Shown here: in pieces, positions 60,019-64,000 of the stretch
Layout: every line of letters starts with the position of its first letter
How positions within the stretch are numbered: position 1 is the first letter of the stretch
NCBI GenBank assembly: GCA_943913645.1
Contig: CALTYZ010000002.1
Coordinates: 50,515 to 114,514, forward strand
Direction: 5' to 3'
Length of the DNA: 64,000 bases
Origin: an uncultured Corynebacterium sp.
GTDB lineage: Bacteria; Actinomycetota; Actinomycetes; Mycobacteriales; Mycobacteriaceae
Position numbers and translations under genes: made by a program
The notes under the pieces: model-generated
Told to the model about the DNA's origin: nothing
The model's input: only the letters and a program-made list of their open reading frames with translations
Database searches by the model: none

Positions 60019-60663
60019 CTAGCGAGGCTTAAGCGTTGCAACTCCTTCAGGTGGCAGACCGGCGACATGGGCAAGCACCTTTGAAAATGCCTCGACATGG
60101 GGGGCAATGTCAATTCCAGATGCTGTCCATGAGGCACGCATCTCAAGTTGGTGCGCGCGCGGTGGGCCGCCGATCTCACCGAAACGTACGGATGCAGTAG
60201 AGGTCACCGTACCTCCGAGATTGGTAAAGCCTGCTTGCGCTTGTGTGAGTGACTCGTTGAGCCACTGCCAAGCGACGTCAGGAAGCAGCGGGTCTGAAGC
60301 CACAGCGTCATCCATGTCCGCCTGGATATAAGCCACTAGCCTCATTGAGCCTTCCCAAGCTTCCTCAGCATTTGGCGAATGCAGCAGGATCAGACGACCG
60401 AACGCGTCGCCGTCAGATTCGAGGGCTGCCGAGGGCGTCGTCTCGTCTTCTCGCAGCACCTCAAGGCCCACCGCATGGCTGTAGGGCGCGGGACGCTGTG
60501 GCGGGCGAATCGTGCCAAGGGTGATCTCTGGCCGCAACTTCGCTGCATGCATTGATTCCACCGCAGCATTGAATTCTGCAGGTGTTGCCGCAGTAGTCTC
60601 GATGCTGGCCGCGCCGCCCGTTATTCCCGTCACTGTGGCAGGAGAGGTGTCCGTTTGCTTCAC
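60019..60663 (-). CDS. DUF3000 family protein
   Basis: The 214-residue soluble protein matches DUF3000 (Rv2680). Conserved parts are FNAAVESMHAAKLRPEITLGTI with RPPQRPAPYSHAVGLEV, the block FGRLILLHSPNAEEAWEGSMRLVAYIQAD, and LLPDVAWQWL. The function is unknown, but the gene is stably linked to RNase D. The GTG at 60663 has TAGTTT 8 nt upstream; the longer frame adds 24 residues without conservation. It is divergent from hemQ. Confidence 0.88.
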   Translation of the reverse strand: MKQTDTSPATVTGITGGAASIETTAATPAEFNAAVESMHAAKLRPEITLGTIRPPQRPAPYSHAVGLEVLREDETTPSAALESDGDAFGRLILLHSPNAEEAWEGSMRLVAYIQADMDDAVASDPLLPDVAWQWLNESLTQAQAGFTNLGGTVTSTASVRFGEIGGPPRAHQLEMRASWTASGIDIAPHVEAFSKVLAHVAGLPPEGVATLKPR

Positions 60664-60671
60664 AACCGCTA

Positions 60672-60677
60672 AAACTA
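60672..60677 (-). promoter_or_regulatory. -10 hexamer of the DUF3000 gene
   Basis: TAGTTT on the minus strand ends 8 nt before the GTG at 60663. Confidence 0.5.
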
Positions 60678-60773
60678 TCGAGCACTGCCGTGAAACGGTG
60701 GGAGGCGCGCCGTCTCCCAGGAGTCGCCGACCCAAGCCTCAGGGTAGGATGAAAAGCCAGCTTCTGTTAGGCC

Positions 60774-60779
60774 TATGAT
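60774..60779 (+). promoter_or_regulatory. -10 hexamer upstream of hemQ
   Basis: TATGAT is the best -10 in the gap. It lies 6 nt before a GTG at 60786 that opens a 15-codon frame overlapping the hemQ start, and 26 nt before the hemQ TTG. Confidence 0.5.
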
Positions 60780-60805
60780 CTCGACGTGGAAAGGCGGCAA
60801 ACCCC

Positions 60806-61507
60806 TTGGCCAAGCTTGACTTCGACGCGCTGAATGCGATGCAACGCTATTTGCAGTTCGTGGTTTTTCGCGCGATTCCCGGTGCTCTCGGTTCGGAGCG
60901 GTTACGTATCACCGAGGAGGCCCAAGCCTTCTTCGAGACTCTTGAGCAGCAAGAAGAGCTTGTTGTACGGGGGATCTATGACACCACTGGTATTCGTGCA
61001 GACGCCGACTTCATGATTTGGTGGCACGCCGAGGAGTTCGAGTCGATCCAAAAAGCGCTAGCAGCATTTCGTCGAACCACGACGCTGGGGCAGCTCGTTG
61101 AGATCAGTTGGATTGGCAATGGCCTACACCGCCCAGCCGAGTTCAACAAGTCGCACCTCCCGAGCTTCATTATGGGGGAAGAACCCCAGGACTGGATTAC
61201 GGTTTACCCGTTTGTTCGTTCGTATGACTGGTACCTCATGGACCCCCAGGAGCGCCGTCGTATCCTCGCGGAGCATGGGATGGCTGCGCGCGATTTCGCT
61301 GACGTGCGCGCCAACACCGTTGAAGCGTTCACTCTCGGCGACTACGAGTGGATGCTCGCATTCGAAGCTCCTACTCTTGACCGTATCGAAGCTTTGATGC
61401 ATCAGATGCGCCACACGGAAGCCCGGCGGCACGTGCGTGAAGAGATTCCGTTCCACACTGGCCGCCGGGTCTCGAGTATCGCCGACATCGTGGCGATCTT
61501 GCCTTAA
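60806..61507 (+). CDS. hemQ: HemQ (ChdC), coproheme decarboxylase
   Basis: The 233-residue enzyme of the chlorite dismutase fold decarboxylates coproheme to heme b in the coproporphyrin-dependent pathway of Gram-positive bacteria. The family blocks are KLDFDALNAMQRY at the N-terminus, FMIWWHAEEFESIQ, RSYDWYLMDPQERRRILAEHG (with the catalytic Tyr region) and EWMLAFE. The start is a TTG at 60806, since conserved sequence begins at the next codons and no ATG or GTG is in frame before it; GGAAAGG lies about 11 nt upstream. No other heme gene is adjacent. It converges on msrB. Confidence 0.94.
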   Translation: MAKLDFDALNAMQRYLQFVVFRAIPGALGSERLRITEEAQAFFETLEQQEELVVRGIYDTTGIRADADFMIWWHAEEFESIQKALAAFRRTTTLGQLVEISWIGNGLHRPAEFNKSHLPSFIMGEEPQDWITVYPFVRSYDWYLMDPQERRRILAEHGMAARDFADVRANTVEAFTLGDYEWMLAFEAPTLDRIEALMHQMRHTEARRHVREEIPFHTGRRVSSIADIVAILP

Positions 61508-61547
61508 AGCATGCCCAATGTTGGGAGGGCAACGCGCAGTTGCAGTC

Positions 61548-61979
61548 CTAGAGCATCTTTTCCTCCAACGTGAGACAGATCGAATTGATGCAATATCGCA
61601 GGTCGGTCGGAGTTTCGTAGCCCTCTCCTGCGAAAACATGCCCCAGGTGTGATCCGCAGCTTGCGCAGAGTACTTCCGTGCGCACCATGCCGTGCGAGGT
61701 GTCGGTGCGCTCGACAATCCTCTCTCCAGCGAGCGGGCTAAAAAATGACGGCCAGCCGCAGTGGGATGCAAACTTTTCAGCGGAGCGAAAGAGCTCTTGT
61801 CCACAGGCACGACACCGGTAAACACCCTCGGTGGTCGTTTCGGTGTACTCACCAACACCAGGAGGTTCAGTTCCGCCTTGCCGGAGGACGTAAAACTCTT
61901 CGTCCGTGAGCTTGTCGCGCCACTGTTTTTCCGTCCAGTTGGCATAGTCCGGAGTCTGAGGATCATTCGGTTGATTCAT
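61548..61979 (-). CDS. msrB: MsrB, peptide methionine-R-sulfoxide reductase
   Basis: The 143-residue enzyme reduces methionine R-sulfoxide in proteins. Two CxxC pairs (CRAC at residues 56-59 and CASC further on) bind zinc, and the catalytic Cys is in RYCINSICL. HCGWPSFF and GLGHVF-type SHLGHVFAGEG are also present. The ATG at 61979 overlaps the end of the AftC-like gene by 17 bp, so both are probably on one transcript. The order hemQ-msrB-aftC is as in M. tuberculosis. Confidence 0.96.
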   Translation of the reverse strand: MNQPNDPQTPDYANWTEKQWRDKLTDEEFYVLRQGGTEPPGVGEYTETTTEGVYRCRACGQELFRSAEKFASHCGWPSFFSPLAGERIVERTDTSHGMVRTEVLCASCGSHLGHVFAGEGYETPTDLRYCINSICLTLEEKML

Positions 61980-63225
61980 GGCTCCATTCTTCCTGCTGAG
62001 TGCTCGGACCGTGCATCTGCTTTGAAAGTACCCACGCTACCCAGGTTGCCGTAGCGACGATAAAGAGCGTCCAACCTGCTGTGGGTAAGAAAGTGTGTAG
62101 CCATTTCCCCGTGAGCACTCCTTGGGGGGTACCCCAGTCGAGGGGGGACAGGCAAAGGATGGCACCGAGCCAGGCTGGCCAAGTATGCATCGGGCTTGTC
62201 TGGCGGGCGGCCGTCGCAAGGGCAGGGAAGATCATCATTGAGTAGTACGCCTGGCCAAGCGATGATAGCAGACACACCCCGGTGAGCAGCACTGCGCAGC
62301 TGATAGTGATCCACAGCCATTCATCGCTGTAGCGCCACCGCGCGAGCCCAATAACTGCGACTGCGACTGCAGCCGCGAGGATGAAAGATATGGCCATATG
62401 TAGCCACCCTGGCATCCCAAAGTAGGTAGCTAGGCCAGCCAGTGATGAGTTGGCGTAATCGCGAGTGATAGACAGGTACGGCACGACGTCAGTCAGATAC
62501 GCGTTCGCACCTGGGGTGAGCGGCCAGGCAATGATGTTGAGTGCGGCTGGGAGCACAGCTGCGATAGCTACGGTAGCCCAGCGGAGCCTCATCATTGGCA
62601 AGATGATGAGCGGAGCAAACATTGGCTTGACGACGATTGCCAACCCCAGCACTATCCCGGCTCCCAATTGGTTGCCGGAAATACTCAACGCGATGAACCC
62701 GGTGAGGGCGAGCAGCAGCACGCCGTTAATGTTTCCGAAGACCAGCGTATTGGTGACAGCCTCGGTGGTGAACGCAAGTGCGAGAGCAACTGGGAACGCC
62801 GGTTGCGAGAGCCGGAAGCCAGCAAGCCGGGTCAGCCAAGCGATCGCGGCGACAATTGCGAGCGCATTGATGGCCACGAATATTGGCCTTGCGGCCTCCG
62901 CGGAAGGTATGAGGCCGAGCGGGGAAAGAAGCAGCGTTGCGCCCGGGTTGTAGAGGTAGTGAGGTTCGACGTGATGGTATACCTCGTTGTACACCGGCAC
63001 ACGTTCAACAAAGCGCCGAGTGGCAGACCACACCGTGGTGAAATCGTCGGTGACTGAGCCGGTAGGCACAAGAGCGAATAAGCGGTGCACCATGAGTAGC
63101 ACTGCGGCTGGCCAGGCGAGCGTGTTCACCGGGGCGGAGCGCCGGTGGGTTCCGGTCGGGGAGGGGGCTGTAGCCGCTCCAGGCGCGGGGGATGTCCAGA
63201 AGGAATCAAGTCGCAGAGGTGGCAC
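61963..63225 (-). CDS. aftC: AftC-like GT-C arabinofuranosyltransferase
   Basis: The protein of about 420 residues is a polytopic membrane glycosyltransferase of the GT87 type with about ten hydrophobic helices. An Asp-Asp pair (TDDFTTVW) in the first extracellular loop is the usual GT-C catalytic motif, followed by YHHVEPHYLYNPGAT. The position next to msrB and ribD equals that of M. tuberculosis aftC (Rv2673), which adds alpha-1,3-arabinofuranose branches to arabinan; a mannosyltransferase is the alternative from sequence alone. GTG 63225 avoids overlap with the preceding gene; a TTG at 63312 is possible. Confidence 0.75.
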   Translation of the reverse strand: MPPLRLDSFWTSPAPGAATAPSPTGTHRRSAPVNTLAWPAAVLLMVHRLFALVPTGSVTDDFTTVWSATRRFVERVPVYNEVYHHVEPHYLYNPGATLLLSPLGLIPSAEAARPIFVAINALAIVAAIAWLTRLAGFRLSQPAFPVALALAFTTEAVTNTLVFGNINGVLLLALTGFIALSISGNQLGAGIVLGLAIVVKPMFAPLIILPMMRLRWATVAIAAVLPAALNIIAWPLTPGANAYLTDVVPYLSITRDYANSSLAGLATYFGMPGWLHMAISFILAAAVAVAVIGLARWRYSDEWLWITISCAVLLTGVCLLSSLGQAYYSMMIFPALATAARQTSPMHTWPAWLGAILCLSPLDWGTPQGVLTGKWLHTFLPTAGWTLFIVATATWVAWVLSKQMHGPSTQQEEWSHESTE

Positions 63226-63256
63226 TTCAACAACGCTACCGGGAGAAGGCGCGCTA

Positions 63257-63946
63257 TTACCCTGTTTCTCGGCGGTAACGAGAAAACAACATTGAATCTT
63301 GAGTAATGGCAACGTGTTCGAGTTGGAATCTGCGCAGAAATTCCGTGTGAGGTGTGAACTTCAAACCCCAGTCAGCATCACCGCTGCCGACGGACGGATC
63401 AGTTGTCAGGTGCAAGACATCAACTAAGTCGTTTGCAAGCAGGTCCGCGTATAGGCTTGGTCCGCCTTCGCACACAATCCGGTTGAAACCGCGACTGTGC
63501 AGTGCAGCAACGATCTGCCTCATTGATCCGTCTTTGATGCTTATCAGTTCCGCACCGACTGCGCCCAGGGTGTTGAAGCTGGGTTGCAGTGCAGCATTGA
63601 GCAACGAGCTTTCTGGAGTCAAAACGATCACGGTGGGGGAGGAAAATACGCCGAGTGATGCATCAAGACGCAGTGACTGGCTTAGGATCGCAATTGGCGT
63701 TTTGGATGGGCCGTACGCTTCAGCACGCACTGTACCTGCCCCCACGAGGATGACGTCCGCCCACTCACGGAGCGCAGTAAGGAAAGCCGCATCGGCGTCA
63801 TTGCCGAGGGCTTGCGAGCGGCCGTGTCGGCTGAAAGCACCAAACAGTGTTGTAGCCGCCACAGCGCGCACTTGCTGGCGTGAAGGGTCCGAGTCGGGAC
63901 CGATAAGCGCTTCTGGCTCGGCGTTCGAACTCGGGAAGGTTTGCAT
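63257..63946 (-). CDS. RibD C-terminal/dihydrofolate reductase-like protein (Rv2671 type)
   Basis: The 229-residue protein has the RibD_C reductase fold: WADVILVGAGTVRAEAYG, IVLTPESS-like strand, and FNRIVCEGGPSLYADLLANDLVDVLHL, the NADPH and substrate blocks. It lacks the N-terminal deaminase domain of full RibD. It corresponds to Rv2671, which can replace dihydrofolate reductase. The usual Ser-Leu-Asp-Gly near the N-terminus is TTLFGAF here, so the substrate Asp is missing. The ATG at 63946 shares its A with the CCA end of tRNA-Cys; a GTG at 63871 is the alternative start. Confidence 0.8.
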   Translation of the reverse strand: MQTFPSSNAEPEALIGPDSDPSRQQVRAVAATTLFGAFSRHGRSQALGNDADAAFLTALREWADVILVGAGTVRAEAYGPSKTPIAILSQSLRLDASLGVFSSPTVIVLTPESSLLNAALQPSFNTLGAVGAELISIKDGSMRQIVAALHSRGFNRIVCEGGPSLYADLLANDLVDVLHLTTDPSVGSGDADWGLKFTPHTEFLRRFQLEHVAITQDSMLFSRYRRETG

Positions 63947-64000
63947 GGAGGTGGATACGGGAATCGAACCCGTGTACACGGTTTTGCAGACCGTTGCCTA
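63946..64000 (-). tRNA. tRNA-Cys (GCA), 5' part beyond the window
   Basis: The sequence covers the anticodon arm (stem ACGGT/ACCGT, loop CTGCAAA with anticodon GCA at 63987-63985), a 4-nt variable loop, the T arm (ACGGG-TTCGATT-CCCGT) and the 3' acceptor strand ATCCACC. Discriminator T at 63949 is the base required by cysteinyl-tRNA synthetase. CCA at 63948-63946 is encoded. The acceptor 5' strand and D arm lie past the window end. Confidence 0.93.

Noticed and set aside
1..64000. Search for mobile elements, CRISPR arrays, rRNA genes and DtxR boxes
   Set aside because: No transposase, integrase, regular repeat array, rRNA sequence or convincing DtxR palindrome was recognised by reading; a motif scan could still find weak DtxR sites.

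Overview
The window is a continuous, gene-dense stretch of chromosome from a Corynebacterium or close relative (Mycobacteriales). This is shown by gluABCD, the dtxR-galE pair behind sigB, clgR next to pspA, a bioYMN transporter, polyphosphate glucokinase, actinobacterial DUF3039/3046/3093/3099/3710/4192/4193 proteins, hemQ, and an AftC-like arabinosyltransferase. The order pgsA-clgR-pspA-DUF3046-recA-recX-miaB-DUF349-miaA-dapF-hflX-lexA-nrdR-PAC2-dtxR-sigB-sigA-ppgK-suhB-dut-DUF3710-dxs-RNase D-DUF3000-hemQ-msrB-aftC-ribD matches, from memory, the Rv2746c to Rv2671 block of Mycobacterium tuberculosis. Species cannot be fixed from the sequence. No IS element, prophage, CRISPR array, rRNA or toxin cluster was seen, and base composition looks even throughout.

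Layout. 1-5.1 kb: a YciI-like gene divergent from pgsA-cinA, then clgR-pspA (envelope stress), the bioYMN biotin ECF transporter behind a probable BioQ operator, and DUF3046. 5.4-7.1 kb: recA-recX. 7.1-10.5 kb: gluDCBA glutamate ABC transporter. 10.7-19.8 kb: miaB, miaA (tRNA A37 modification), dapF, hflX, a DUF349 protein and unknown genes. 19.9-26.3 kb: nagB, uraA and a fructose PTS cluster (ptsH, ptsF, fruK, a DeoR regulator) without ptsI. 26.4-28.3 kb: lexA, a divS-like gene and nrdR. 28.3-34.6 kb: hrpA, oxyR, ahpC, ahpD. 34.6-41 kb: a D-amino acid dehydrogenase-like enzyme, a Ski2-type helicase, PAC2 and DUF4192. 41-44 kb: galE, dtxR, sigB. 44-49.3 kb: dtd, a methyltransferase, DUF3099, a DUF3039-helicase pair and DUF4190. 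49.4-58.7 kb: sigA, ppgK, an inositol monophosphatase, DUF4193, DUF3093, dut, DUF3710, an RNA methyltransferase and dxs. 58.7-64 kb: RNase D, DUF3000, hemQ, msrB, aftC, a RibD-type reductase and a tRNA-Cys cut by the window edge.

Together these form a housekeeping region rich in stress control: both major sigma factors, LexA/RecA, OxyR with its AhpCD targets, DtxR, ClgR/PspA and NrdR. The clearest sequence-level signal beyond the genes is promoter architecture. Eighteen genes have a TANNNT-like hexamer 6-8 nt in front of the start codon and mostly no Shine-Dalgarno sequence, which predicts leaderless mRNAs. Two sigma-H type promoters with identical 18-nt spacers precede clgR and sigB. No convincing new multi-gene system was found. 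The best candidates for undescribed biology are the Cys/Gly-tailed protein beside hflX, the DUF3039-helicase pair, and the tRNA-Cys/ribD overlap.
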